A stretch of 64,000 nucleotides of DNA from Dacryopinax spathularia (GCA_037974965.1 JBBPFI010000006.1:992001-1056000); one strand, 5' to 3'; counted from the stretch's first letter, positions 10,688-22,486 are shown. Made by a program: numbers and translations. Notes: a model not told the origin generated them from the letters alone.

Positions 10688-11950
10688 TCATCGCCTACCC
10701 GGCCACCTCATCGACTGCATCACACTCCCCAACATCTCCCCAACCCTCGCTTTCGCCTTCGGTAATGGGGAGGCCGAGCTCGCAATCGAGCGGGACGACG
10801 GTGACATGAATCCCCCACCGATCGAAGAGGGCGACGAAGACGAGACCGTACTCGGCGAAGAACTGAGCAGCGGCAGCTGAGGATTAAGCCGCACATACCC
10901 AGGCGGCGAGATAGGCGACGACGACGAAACCGTGGGCGAAGCACTCTTCGGATCGGAAAACTGGCCCTTCTCCACCGTGACCTTCGTGGCCTTTGCTGGT
11001 GTACGCAGGCCCCAGTGCAGGGTGGTGGGGGTGATCTTGCGTTTCTCCCTCCTCAGGGCGCGGGAGCGGGCGAGAGGCGGGAGTGTGGATAATTGCGCTA
11101 CCTCTGAGGAGACAGGAGAGGAGGAAGGGGAGGGCGCGGTAGGTTTGAGCCACCCAGCGAACTCCTCCGTCTCCCGTGCTCGGTACGCATTTCCGCGGCT
11201 CGGCTCCTCCTCGTCGTCGGGCATGGAAACGATCTCCGGCTCCCCTACGAGCGAAGTTTCTGGGGAAAGGGAGAGCGGCTCGGCGTGGAGCGCACGATGC
11301 CCGGTTTCTGTCCATGCTGCGTACTCTTCGTCGACGTTGACGATTGTGGGGTGTAGCGAGGGCGATCTTTGGAGCTTGAGCTGCAGGTCGGTTATACCTT
11401 GGTAGGCCAACCTTCTCGCCACTCTTCCTCCCGTTCCCGTCCCCTCTCTCGCTACCGTCCCCTGCTCTTCCGTCCGCGATGGAAGCGAGCGCAGACTGCT
11501 CTCGCTCGCCGTCGCGTGTAGTGGGGTGGAGATGAGCGACAGCGTGAGATGTTCTTTCCGCAGATCGGGCGTGGTGCGGAACCTCCTCGACCTCGGCGCC
11601 CTCGTCGGCGTCTTCTGCGACCCATAATAATCCGTAGGGAGGAAAGTGGCCGTCAACTGCGCAAGGACCTGCGGGTAGGCAAGGTGCTCGCCCAATACGT
11701 CCTCTGACGTCGGTGTAGAAGGGACGGAGGCGGTCCGGGATGAGGATGGCGAGGAGAGGGTATAGACCGATTCGGTCGACGCGAATGTAGGCAGCCTCAG
11801 CCTCTCCGGCGTTGCCGGGAGAGGTGAAGAGTGCGCTGATGAGGCGTGAGAGCGCGGTGGTGTACTGAGAAGAGGAAGGGGGAGGGTGTGACTCCTGCGG
11901 GTCGTTGGCGCAGAGCGGGTTACGATATCCGTGCGCATCGTAGATATCAT
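10688..11950 (-). CDS. Ser/Pro-rich hypothetical protein
   Basis: One long open frame of about 420 residues. The first in-frame ATG is at 11950 (MISTMRTDIVTRSAP...). Just upstream, CTTTTCAG looks like an intron acceptor, so a 5' UTR intron is likely. The protein is low-complexity (Ser, Pro, Thr, Arg) with SPSSS-type repeats. Conserved-looking patches are LGEHLAYPQVLAQLTATFLPTDYYG, split here as LGEHLAYPQVLAQL plus FLPTDYYG, and FAGWLKPTAP. It ends SVMQSMRWPGRR. No catalytic domain is visible. The many Ser-Pro dipeptides suggest phosphorylation by proline-directed kinases, which is inference. Confidence 0.7.
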   Translation of the reverse strand: MISTMRTDIVTRSAPTTRRSHTLPLPLLSTPPRSHASSAHSSPLPATPERLRLPTFASTESVYTLSSPSSSRTASVPSTPTSEDVLGEHLAYPQVLAQLTATFLPTDYYGSQKTPTRAPRSRRFRTTPDLRKEHLTLSLISTPLHATASESSLRSLPSRTEEQGTVAREGTGTGGRVARRLAYQGITDLQLKLQRSPSLHPTIVNVDEEYAAWTETGHRALHAEPLSLSPETSLVGEPEIVSMPDDEEEPSRGNAYRARETEEFAGWLKPTAPSPSSSPVSSEVAQLSTLPPLARSRALRREKRKITPTTLHWGLRTPAKATKVTVEKGQFSDPKSASPTVSSSSPISPPGYVRLNPQLPLLSSSPSTVSSSSPSSIGGGFMSPSSRSIASSASPLPKAKARVGEMLGSVMQSMRWPGRR

Positions 11951-12823
11951 CGTGTTACTGCACTGAAAAGCGTTGATATGGTAGTAAGTTTCGGTGTGCA
12001 AGATAGAAAGCAGGAGTAGCTAACTAACCCGCATTCCCACCCGCCCAGCACAGGAATATATACCCCCCTGCCCTCCTCCCCACCTCAAGCCCGACACAAC
12101 GCAGCCGCCCTCCAAACAGAAGCCAGATCCCTCCTCCCCAGATCGGCCCCTCCGAGTCACCCAAACCAGAAGCGGGTATAAGCGCCCATCGACCCAGTCC
12201 AGGTCCGCGTCACTCCACCAACTCGTCCTTGAGGGCAGCGGGGGCGGGGAACGCCGCCTTACAGTAGTCTAGGCTTGTGGCTGGCCGCCCCGCACGGAAG
12301 ACGCGGATGTGTGTCTCAGAGCATCCTAGACAGGCATTGCGGATCTGACTGCGCGCGTCATCCTCCTTCCCCTCTCTGCCTGCTTCTGCCGGTTCAAGGA
12401 CATAGAGTAGACGAGTAAGCGGATATGCGGATATAGTTTGGTAGCTTGGTTGGATTGGTGTTGGATGGATTTGGGCGTGGAAGGGTGCGAGACGTTCGCA
12501 GTCAGCTGGGAGGTCGCGGGCGCTCAGGGGCGGGCGGACCCGTCCGCGACAACTTACAGCAGGACTCCGGCCGCAGCCTACCGAGCCAACTCCGGAGTCT
12601 CGGACTAACTGCATTCATTCACACTGGTTATCCGGCTTTCCGGCATTAATGGGACATATGTGGGAGTGTACGGATGGGATTAGCAGGTTTGGGATATATG
12701 ATACATGTTGGTTATGCGAGAACATGGAATGCGTGCGAGACAAGTATTTTCTGCCCCCGGCTGGAAGGGGGGGGGGGGAAGAGATGCTGGGCATCTTGAT
12801 TCTGGTAGTCGTATTGCGATCTT
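11951..12823. other. intergenic region with one weak 134-codon ORF and a G homopolymer
   Basis: A minus ORF at 12210-12614 has no recognisable motif and no supporting splice pattern, so I do not call it. A run of about ten G at 12767-12777 lies just downstream of the aspartic protease stop and is a likely place for sequencing slippage. Confidence 0.4.
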
Positions 12824-14639
12824 CTAAGCGGTCGGTGCGAATCCGATACCTACCGGTAAACGGATTAGGATCGTCTAGCAGGGGACTAGCAACGGGGGAC
12901 TCACGTAAATTATCCGAATCATAAACCGAATAAAACAGCTCCAAAAACTTCTGCCCCAAGGCCGCATTCCCGAACCCTCCGCTCGCTACACAAACATCCA
13001 AAATCCACAAACCATCAGCCTTTCACTGTCTTCTTTCCCGAAGAGAGCCAGAAGAGGAGTGGCACAGAGAAGGAAGGGAGTGGGACGCACCGAACCAAGT
13101 GGGCTTCATACCCCCTTCCGAAATATTGTAGTGCGCATACAGACTCTCGGGGATGAGGTAGGCTTCGGGAGGGATGGAGAAGCTTGAGCCGCCGATCGAG
13201 AGTGCTAGGGGTTGGAGGGAGGCGCTGGTGGAGTTGGCAGGAGCGGAGAGCCAGCCTGCGAGGGGGCCGGAGTTGATTATTGTCCCGTTTAGCGCTGTGC
13301 GGAGGGCGAAGAATGCCGTGCTGGAGCGTCATTAGTGGTCAGGTGTTATGGGATGGGGATGGAGGCGTACAAGGGAAGAAGGATGGGGAGCGTGCCCTGC
13401 AGCAGTATTTAGTACGCGGCAATCAGGGGGTAGCGAGGGCGACGTACGGTATCGACGATCGCCTCCGAAGTCGTATTCTGCAAACTCGTCGACCCATACT
13501 CAACCGAGTCGATCTGCCCCAGTCTATCAGCATCCCTCACCCCTCCATTCGAGCAACGAGAAAGACGAACCTGAACAGCCCAATGCTTATTATCCGTCCT
13601 CTGCGGAACATACACAATCTCCCCTACGGCAACCCCATCAGTCCCTCCGCCCACGATCCTTCCAAGGAAAGCAGAGAAAGACGTACCAGTAAAGCGCGAA
13701 CTATCAACCCCGCCGAAGGTGATCTCCCCTCCGTCGTTCTCCCCCCCGTCTCCGACATAAGGCTCAAGATAGATCCCAATTGTCCTCTTCGAGATCGTGT
13801 GCTCGTTATAGAGGGAATCTACAAAAGTAGGCGTCACCCCCTGGCCGGAGATGGAGCCGTTATTCCCAATATCGAGTCCAAGGCCGACTGCGAGTTCGCC
13901 GTCAGCTGAAGCTCTGGACTGCAAGGTGGAAAGGAGGGTTGGGATGGGGACGGAGATGACGTACGGATCCCATCAAAGTCCACCAGCTCCGAAAAAGACG
14001 TAATATTCTCCGCAGCACCCACATACTGCTGCCTGACCGTCGCTTTCCCAATGGAGACCTGGTCCACCCAAACATTCCCCTTCGCGCTTCCAGCCCCATA
14101 TCCAACCGAAAAAGTCTCATTCGTCCTGTGCCCAGCCAAAGCAGGTCAGGATCCGCAAGGGTTGGGAAGAGGGAAGGGGCGTACGGTTGGGAGTGGGGCC
14201 CCGGGGCGTATTTGGTTTGACCGGCGTTGACCCAGAGGAATGCGCTGCCTGTGTCGACTAGGACGTTCGGGAATGTCTGGCCGTTTCCTGTTTGCACTAG
14301 CCAGCCCAGTCAGTCAGCCTCTCAGGATCGGTTTGGGTAGGATGAGCGGGGCGTACCGGCTGTGACGACTTGAACTTGCTGGTTCGCTACGGGGGCATTG
14401 TATTTCCCGTCTCCTTCCTGCGATGGGTCATCCGAAGAGGAAGAGGAGGAGGAGGGATTATCAGCAGCTGCGAAATTGAGGTAGAGTAAGGCTTGTTGGG
14501 TTTGGCGTCGGAGAGGGATGGTCAGTACTTGATCGGAGGAGTCTGAAGTTGAGCGAGCGAGAGGGCTAGCGAATGAGAGGAAGGGGAAAAGAGCGAATGT
14601 AGTCAGCACTATCCGTGCAGCAGAGCAGGAGAAGAGCAT
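12824..14639 (-). CDS. secreted pepsin-like aspartic protease (A1 family) with anomalous junction at second active site
   Basis: The frame starts MLFSCSAARIVLTTFALFPF, a signal peptide. A Ser/Asp-rich propeptide-like stretch follows, then QTFPNVLVDTGSAFLWVN with the first catalytic Asp, a flap-region segment FSVGYGAGSAKGNVW, and later TIGIYLEP and GEITFGGVD. The end splices to GGFGNAALGQKFLE...NLRIGFAPTA, the typical A1 C-terminus. The second catalytic motif should read DTGTAFFAL. The upstream exon stops at ..AIVDT|GTACGTC and the next exon begins CACGGCATTC after TCCAG; canonical joining loses the Gly and shifts frame by two bases. Either two G were lost at the donor (gene damaged or an assembly error) or an unusual splice is used. 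All other junctions are canonical and in frame. Confidence 0.85.
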
Positions 14640-15235
14640 CGTCGTTGTCGCTCGGGCGGTCTAGTAGCAGAACGAGTCCATGTAGCCCTGCTCAGCGCAC
14701 GTATAAGAGCAAGTCCTGCAAAGTCTTGGCACTCAAGATGTGTAACGCAGCATGTCTTCCTCCCCACATGCACGCGTTGGAGCGCTGTGTTTGCATATTT
14801 GTGGTACGGCATTCCGATGATCTGCTGAACCTTCTCCGCTTCCGAGCTGGTGTTTTCCATTGTGTCAAGTGCTTGCATTCCTTACGTCCTCTTCTCCCTT
14901 CTGCAAAGCGGGTAGTGAGGGGGCGATGGTAAATGGGGTACGAAACAGATTCGAGGGTCAGAAGTAGATTGATTAGTTAGCCCGATGCTCCAACAGTATG
15001 GAAGGCAGTGTGCAAAGAGTGAGCAAGCCTTATGCATAACCCAGACGCGCTCGGAAGACTCAGAAGGCTGAGAGAGAGAGGCGAAAGAATGCCGGATGCA
15101 TCTCATGAAATTTCGCTTCCGTTCAGAGCGCGTTTTGTGCTGAGGCCGCGTAGTGCTCGCAGTCGCGCATACAGCAGACTCGACTCGGACTAGGGCTCAT
15201 CGACCTCGCATTATTGTTACCTCTCATTGTTGGTT

Positions 15236-17172
15236 ATGGCTTCCATCGAGACGCTGAACCCGAAGGCGGAGAGCGTGAGGAGAGCGGCGGCTTTACAGGT
15301 ATGCATGGGATGATGAGGTTGATGAGGAGGGGGAAGCTCATGACGATGTGTCTGTTTGTAGGTCAATACGACAGGCGCGGTCGGGCTGGCCAATGTCGTC
15401 AAAGGCAACCTCGGTGCGCACACACCACTCTCCATTCCAAAATCAGCGATATTGACACTGCGAGCAGGTCCCCGAGGAACAATCAAAATGCTCGTCGACG
15501 GCTCCGGCCAAATCAAAATGACAAAAGACGGCAAGGTCCTCCTGTCCGAAATGCAGATCCAGAACCCCACAGCGGCCATGATCGCCCGCACGGCCGTGGC
15601 GCAGGACGACCAGGTCGGGGATGGGACCACGTCCGTTGTTTTGCTTGTTGGGGAGCTGCTGAAGCAGTCGGAGAGGTATATCTCGGAGGGGGTGCATCCG
15701 ACCGTTATTGCTGAGGGGTTTGATATTGCTAAGAAGGGGGCTCTTGCGGTGCGTACCACCAACCACCATCATCTCCTCCCAGTGTGTGCACGTGTGATAG
15801 TGAGCTGACGCTGGGTGCTCTGCACAGTTCCTGGACAGCTATCGCGTAAAAAAGGAGCTAGACCGCGCAACCCTCATCTCCGTCGCCCACACCTCCCTCT
15901 CCACAAAACTCCACCCCAAGCTCGCCCAACAGCTCGCAGCAGACGTAGTCGACGCCGTCCTCTGCATCCGCCCCCCACCCCCACCCCCCACCGCCACAGG
16001 CATCGACGCAATCCGCCAGCCTATCGACCTGCACATGGTCGAAATAATGAAGATGCAGCACCGGACCGACGCGGATACGCAGCTCGTCCGCGGCCTCGTG
16101 CTGGATCACGGGGCGCGGCATCCGGACATGCCGAAGAGGGTCGAGAATGCTTATATTCTGATATTGAACGTCTCGCTCGAGTATGAGAAGACGGAGGTCA
16201 ATTCGGGCTTCTTCTACTCTTCGGCTGAGCAGAGGGAGAAACTGGTGGAGAGCGAGCGGAGGTTCGTGGATGCGAAACTGAAGAAGATCGTCGAGCTCAA
16301 GAATGCCGTGTGCGACTCCCCCGTGGACGAGCAGGGAGGCAAAAAGGGGAAGCCGAAGGGGTTCGTGGTGATTAACCAGAAGGGAATCGACCCCCTCTCC
16401 CTTGACATCCTGGCGAAAAATGGGATCCTCGCCCTCCGGAGAGCAAAGAGGAGGAATATGGAGCGTCTCCAGTTTATCTGTGGCGGCGTCGCACAGAACT
16501 CGGTGGACGATCTTTCCCCCTCTGACCTCGGCTGGGCTGGGCTCGTGTATGAACACACGCTGGGGGAAGAGAAGTACACCTTTGTAGAAGACGTCAAGGA
16601 CCCCAAGAGCGTCACGCTCCTCATCAAAGGTCCTAACGCATACACGACAGCGCAGATCCAAGATGCGCTCCGGGACGGGCTCAGGAGCGTCAAGAATGCG
16701 CTGGAGGACGAGGCGCTCATCCCCGGTGCGGGCGCGTTCGAGGTTGCGTGCGCGGCGTATGTCTCGGGGAAAGTAAAGAGCGAGGCGAAGGGACGGGCAA
16801 AGTGGGGCGTGCAGGCGTTTGCGGATGCGTTGCTTGTTATTCCCAAGACGTTGGCTGCGAATGGGGGGTTCGATGTGCAGGACGCGATTGTCGCTTTGCA
16901 GGTACGTCTCCGTCCCTTCCCCCTCTCTCGCCCGCTTTTCTTTCCAAATATACTGAGACTTGTGCGCGTAGGACGAGCAAGCAGAAGGCCATATAGTTGG
17001 CCTGGACCTCCAATCCGGCGAGCCTTTCGACCCGACCACCCAAGGGATATGGGACAACTACCGCGTAAAGCGGCAGATGATCCAGTCTGCATCGGTGATC
17101 GCGATCAACCTGCTGAACACGGACGAGATCCTCAGGGCTGGACGATCTTCCCTAAAACCGGACGGGCAATGA
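15236..17172 (+). CDS. CCT6: T-complex protein 1 subunit zeta (CCT6)
   Basis: Five exons (15236-15298, 15362-15413, 15468-15748, 15828-16901, 16972-17172). The product begins [20 protein letters not shown] and has the group II chaperonin ATP-site motifs [18 protein letters not shown] and [17 protein letters not shown], with late [10 protein letters not shown] and GLDLQSGEP, ending SSLKPDGQ. Zeta identity is supported by the NPKAE start and the [13 protein letters not shown] block. CCT is the cytosolic hetero-oligomeric ring that folds actin, tubulin and WD proteins. An eight-proline-rich loop ([12 protein letters not shown]) at about residue 165 is longer than usual. It is divergent from the aspartic protease, with 596 bp between start codons. 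Confidence 0.95.
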
Positions 17173-17236
17173 GAGCTGTTTGGAGGCGGGGATGATGGTA
17201 CTACAGTTTGTCATTAATGTCATGAGATTCGTACTA

Positions 17237-19046
17237 CTAGCTACTGGCTTCGGCTGCTGCTGCGGTGGCTGCGGCCTCTGCATTGGCTTTGAGCGTCGCT
17301 TGCGCTGTGCTCCCTGCGTCGCTGTTGATATTGTTGGTCTGTTTTGTGGCTTGCTCGGCTGCTTGGCGTTTCCTGAAGGGTGAAGCCTCGTAATACTTCA
17401 TCGCTTCTGGCAGATGCTTCTCGATGTTCTATCACCACGTAAGCCTCAGTTACGCTAAGTGAGCTGGACTTGCAAGTACCTTCTGGCGCTGCAAAGACGT
17501 TGGATGGGTCCGCAAGAACGGTAGTCTGTCGGATATTGATACTGCGTTCCCCGACGCGGCTGCATCTTCCCTACGTTTACCTGATCAGCATGTCTTTGTA
17601 GCAGAAGGGAAGAGGCAGGGGAGGACGCACTCAACAGCAGCCATTGCATCCCACAAATCCAGTGCCATCCTTGGGTCATACCCCGCTTTAGCCATGAACT
17701 GCTCTTTCATCAGCCTATGAAGTAAGGAGAGACAGTGCAAGAAAGCTCACGGTAAGCCCAACAACATCCGCCTCCATCTCCAATTTCCTCGAATAAGCCC
17801 TATCGGCCACATAATCATTCACGAGGTTTATAAAGCTCCCCGCCGCATCGCTCAACAGCGGGAAACTGATCGTCAAGCTATACGAAATCCCCCTAATCAA
17901 GTCAAACGCAATGGCAGCCATGTTCATAAACCCTGCATTCTCGACCGCGTGTCTCTGCGTTACGTGTGCGATTTCATGCGCGAGCACGCCGGCGAGGAGG
18001 GAGTCGTCGAGTCCTTCGCCGGTGAGGAGGTCGAGGATGCCGGTGTAGACGAAGATTTCTCGCGTGGGGAGGGCGAAAGCGTTGATCCGGGGGAGGTCGA
18101 CGACGTAGATCGACCAGTCGCCTTCTGGGAGCTGCTTTGTAGGGTTCGAGCTCTCGGGTCGGAAAGGCAGCAGGGCCGAGCGAGCAGTGCAGGACGGCTT
18201 GAACTGCATCCCCGCCCCTGCTGAATGACTGGCTGGGGAAGGCGAGCCTTGAGAGAGACGAAGACGTTCTTCGGCAGGCATGTCGTCCACTGCTTGAGTG
18301 GCCGCTGCGCTGACGTAGTGGCTCGGGGAGTCCATATCATCCAGCACGGCCACCAACCGCTCGCATACTCTGTGCACCTGTGCGACTCGAGCATCACCAG
18401 GCGGGACCAGGAGAGGGCCGTCCTGCGCGATGCACTCCTCGAACCGTCTCCGAGCCCATTCTCGTTCTTCCCTCTCCGACATGAGCAGCAAGCGCCATCG
18501 GTTGGTGCGGGGGGACTGGTCCAGACCGAGAGCGAGGATGAGGCAGATAGCAAAAATAGGGATTTGGAAGAGGAACAGGGAGAAACGGGGGTAGCGGTGC
18601 CACATCCTACCCCGAACTTTGTCAGTAGACTCTAAGGAGCGGAGAGGGAGTGACGCGCACCGGTAGCGGTATACGAATGGGAGAAGGAGGAGCGTCCATC
18701 GGGTTAGGGCCAGGAGCTGGGCTTTGAGCGCGGGGAATGCGACGAAGAATACGTCGTGTCGCGGTGGAGTTGTGCGGAAGTGCTTGACAAGGATGAATGC
18801 AGTGGGTATTGGTGGAGATCGCATATATGGACCGGCATGGGGGAGACGAAGGGAGGAAGATAACGCGGCTCGTCGGGTGGGAGATGTCGCTCGAGTTCGG
18901 GTGGAAGGGAAGTGGTGAGGAAAGGTAGAAAAGCCAGATAGAGGTCCAATCCGCTGTCCGTTCCAAGCTGGAGGTCGTGTGAACGCATACACGCTCCTCA
19001 CGCTCGCCGCTCGGGCATAACCAGCGCCGGCGATCGTTCTGAGCAT
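17237..19046 (-). CDS. OMA1: mitochondrial metalloendopeptidase OMA1 (M48)
   Basis: The first ATG in frame is at 19046 (MLRTIAGAGYARAASVRSVYAF), an Arg-rich presequence. A transmembrane segment FLFQIPIFAICLILALGL lies about 160 residues in. The M48 zinc site HEIAHVTQRH and the third ligand in LEMEADVVGL are intact. The C-terminus splices through RMALDLWDAMAAVE and RLPFLRTHPTSLQRQK to IEKHLPEAMKYY and an Ala-rich tail ending EAAATAAAAEASS. OMA1 cleaves inner-membrane proteins such as the OPA1/Mgm1 family under stress. An insert rich in Ser/Pro between the membrane segment and the protease domain is longer than in yeast. Introns are short and canonical. Confidence 0.9.
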
Positions 19047-19999
19047 CTTGACAAGCACGTTTCTAGTGGAGATACATATCGGCAGTTATCCAGCCAGGTC
19101 TACGAGAAGAAAGTCGTCGAGGAGGAGAAACAAGGTAGTTGCAGGGAACGTCAGTCACTCGGAGCTCGGAGATGAGTGTATGCTGCACGGAGACGATGAA
19201 GACGGGCGCTTGCTGCATCAGGGTCCCCTTCGATCCCTTTTCTTTCTTCCCCCACCTTCTTCGGGCGCCTCTGACGACAACTCCGAGCGGAGAAGCTACT
19301 GCTCCGGAAGACGACAATAATACTCCGCAAGGCATGGTGGGGTTGATGTCATCGTCCGCTGCTGTCGCTACCTGAAAACCGGTATCAAGAATGGACCTCC
19401 TGTCTTATCATTCTCGTTGACCGGAAGGTTCTGCGTGGGCCAAACAGAAACATTGCAACAACTTGCGGCGACTCGATGCAGCGATGTATGAACGCGGTGC
19501 ATGATCTCAGCTGAGAAGAACCAAGATCGATCTAGTTGGCCAACAAGTGGACTGCTCTCGAACATCCAGCAACGATCAGAGTATATGCAGGCTGCTTGAC
19601 GCGCAGGCTGGAAGAAACGCGAAATCTTCCATTTCTTGCCGGCTTGACTTTCTGCCAGTTTCATACTCAGCTGCGCAGTCATCGCCTTCACGCGACTTTC
19701 ATCCAGCACACCACCAGCATCATGCCGGCTGTGATAAGACGGTCGCCAGCATCAGCTCAGGGTAGCTGGCACGAATCCCTCCACGGCGCAGCAAGGTCAG
19801 CTCGCTTTGTCAATCGCTGGCACTTTCAGGCCGATGGAAGATTCTCGATCAGCAAAGTCGTACATATATCAGGAGACGGGAGCCCCTAAGGTTATCTGCC
19901 TAAAGTTCCAGGATCGCTAGCCCCGCATTGAACGGAATCACAGGCAGCGCAGCAGAGGGTCGTACGACCGTCTTTCCTGCACCTTTCGTTCGAGGCGGC
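19047..19999. other. intergenic region, no gene seen
   Basis: Between the OMA1 promoter and the 3' end of the next minus-strand gene. Short overlapping ORFs of up to 117 codons lack motifs, signal peptides or credible splicing. Confidence 0.5.
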
Positions 20000-21173
20000 T
20001 CACGCCAGATACTGCTCGACGATCCTTGGAATCACCGGATCAACCAGCGTTAGCTGTTCGATCGTATCCCTCTAGCAACGCACTTGCATCAGCGCACGAT
20101 CCCGTTCAAAGCAGAAGAAAGGAGAAGCACGAAGAAAGAAACCGCCTAGCACTCACCCACAGCTTCTCCGCCACCTCCTCGCCCCTCCCGCTCCTAACCC
20201 ACTCACTCGCCTCTCCCAATGTACACGCCTCCACGTACTCCCCCCTCTTCCCGTCCAGTTCTTCCGCCACAGCAGCATGAACGATCGTCCTACTCCCCTG
20301 TTCTGCCGTCCGGGCCAGGAGGGTTTCGTATACCCTGAACCGCCAGTTCTGCCGGAGTTGGCCGGCGAGGTTGGACTTGCATAAGCCGGGGTTGACGCTG
20401 TTTACCCCTAGTGGGCTCTGGGCAGGAAGGTGAAGGGAGAGTGAACGGGTGAAGAGGATGTTGAACACTATTCCCGTTTTCTCATCAGCCGGCCTCACGC
20501 CGGAACGGAGAAGGAAAGGAAAGGAAGACGCACGCTTGGTCAAAGGATACCGCAACATCGGCCGCTTCTCATAGTTCTCCCTCCTGCTCAACAACCTCAA
20601 CATCCCCTCCCCTTCGGCTTCCGCCTCCGGCACATCAGGGACACGATGATGTAGCCCCGACGTGACGACCACAACCCTCGGCGTAGGCGGTTCCGGCCTC
20701 GCCTTCAGCAGCAGAGGGAGAAGCTTCAGCGCGAGCAAGGTGGGGGAAAGGTAGTTCACTTGGAGCATCAGCTCCCAGCCGTCTTCCGTTTCCTTGTATC
20801 CGCGCTGGACAAGGCCGGCATTTAGGATCAGTGTGTCCAGTTCCCCAACCTCTTTGGTGAACCGCTCGGCCACGGCTTTGACACTAGCAAATCTCGCCTG
20901 GTCCAGTTCCCAGCACTGCACTTCCACTTTGCCCTCCCCTGCTCGTCGGATCTCCTCCACGGCCGAACGGGAGGCAGGAGAATCAGGAGAGCGGGAAGTG
21001 CACACCAGCCTGCTTGGGGCCAGGGAGACGAGGTGCTTTGCGCTTTCGAGCCCTAGGCCGGAGGTGCCGCCTGTTAGGAGGACCGTACGCCCGTTCAGGG
21101 GGCGGGCGAAGGTCGAGATGCTGGGAAGGGGTGTGAGTTGGGCGAGGAGGAAGGTGAGGGTTGATGCTGCCAT
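20000..21173 (-). CDS. short-chain dehydrogenase/reductase, paralogue A
   Basis: Start ATG at 21173 (MAASTLTFLLAQLTPLPS). Rossmann motif TGGTSGLGLE, the NAG motif in LILNAGLVQ, SDR serine region VVVVTSGLHH, and active-site tyrosine block YPLTK (in place of YxxSK). After an intron it continues FNILFTRSLSLHLPA...SVNPGLCKSNLAG. The last exon, after KLW, ends DPVIPRIVEQYLA. It resembles the retinol-dehydrogenase/WWOX-like classical SDRs; the substrate is unknown. The short hydrophobic N-terminus may anchor it to membranes. It is closely related to the SDR at 26390-27540, with the same two intron positions, and lies in opposite orientation to it. Confidence 0.9.
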
Positions 21174-21919
21174 CGTCAAGTTGCTGCGGTTCAAGTTGAT
21201 AGTAACGAGATGGGGAGACGTTCCCCGGACTGTCAGACCAGGGCATGAAAATCAAAGTTCCTATTTATGCCCCAGCCACCCCTTCCCATCTTGATGAGAG
21301 CAGACAGCACGTATCCAACTCGCTCTCCACAGAGCAGCAACCCAGGCAGAGGCTCGTTCATGGCCAACCTATTCCCCAGGAGCCCAAGATTCAGGAAACG
21401 TCCTGGCAACCCTTTTCTTCTCCACAGCTTACATAACCCGGAATGTTGGCACTCCAGGTGTCCACGCTGCAGCGCATCGTGGATCGCAAATGGATAATAA
21501 ATGGACATTATCAGGGCTAGCTCTATGCCTCAGCTTTTGTCGGTATTTGAGCTCCTGGAGAAGGGGTGGTGTGGAATGGGTTGTGTACTTGATGGTTACT
21601 AGTACTTGCTGGGAAGATCGACGAGGAGAGACGGGAATCCATGTTAGAGGGTGGCGACTCCGTGGGGAAGGGTGGCGATAGTGTGGACGCCTCTCTCATA
21701 TCCCCCCCCCACCCCAAACCACCAGCAGCACCAGCAGCACCATAGCAGCCTGAAAAGAAACAAAGCCCTTGCTCCTCCAACAACCCCCAGAAAAGCGAGT
21801 TAAAGATTAGAAAGCTAGGCGCCCATCCCACCGAGCCTGGCCCGCAGGACGGTAACCGGCCAAACTCGAACGGGCGCTCGTCGCTTACCGGCCGCCGGCA
21901 TCATCCCGTCCTTGGAGCT
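21174..21919. other. promoter region of SDR paralogue A
   Basis: No gene seen. A C-rich run (CCCCCCCACCCC) near 21705 and alternating CAGCAG near 21725 are simple-sequence tracts. Confidence 0.45.
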
Positions 21920-22486
21920 GGAGCGAATGACCCGGATGACCCCTTCGGCCCGTATAACTGACGCGGATGACCCCTTCGCCTGGAATATGCCTTGGATGAC
22001 CCCTCATAAGGGTCTTTAAGTCGGACTAATGAATATGGTTTACTGCTTTTAGCTCTTCAAGGTACCGCTCCTTGAGCACAAATATGTAGTTCATCAAAAT
22101 TTAGCAAATAATCAAGAGAAGCGTCACCCTGCATTTGACTGATAAGGAGAAACATATGTAAGACTTAGTAAATCTAATTTAATGCTCTGTCACAGTTATT
22201 GGTGAAGAGACTTTAGATTTCACTTATCGAGCCTAGCTGTTCAAGTCATAAGACAACTTAGTCCACACCAAGTCATAGTATCCCAAGCATAGTGCCTCTT
22301 TCCACTATCTTTTGTGCAAATTAATTTTCTATGTTTCGATTATACAGAGGGCTCGAGAACATAACGCACTTATCTTTCCCGTGAAGACCCTTATGAGGCG
22401 TCATCCGAGGCATATTCCTGGCGCGCGGGTCATCCGCGTCAGTTATGCGGGCCGAAGGGGATCCGTGTCATTCGCTCCTTGGAGCT
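21912..22486. mobile_element. 559-bp hAT-like MITE with perfect 8-bp target duplication
   Basis: The element spans 21920-22478 and is flanked by TTGGAGCT at 21912-21919 and 22479-22486. Its ends are GGAGCGAATGA and TCATTCGCTCC. Terminal inverted repeats extend about 105 bp, sharing CCTTCGGCCCG, AACTGACGCGGATGACC and CTCATAAGGGTCTT. Within each arm the unit CGGATGACCCC is repeated, a subterminal repeat pattern typical of hAT elements. The middle (about 22020-22390) is AT-rich with no ORF, so the element is non-autonomous. The 8-bp duplication is the hAT hallmark. The perfect duplication suggests relatively recent insertion, though the arms have diverged slightly from each other. Confidence 0.9.

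Noticed and set aside
12210-12614. Minus frame of 134 codons with a few cysteines (ACLGCSETH)
   Set aside because: No CHCH or other cysteine spacing, no signal peptide, overlapping plus frame; not convincing.
19046-19058. Extended N-terminus of OMA1 by four codons
   Set aside because: The extension begins at GTG, not ATG; eukaryotic start is the ATG at 19046. The same reasoning moved the starts of the SDR at 21173, DPL1 at 45685 and the Ser/Pro-rich gene at 11950.
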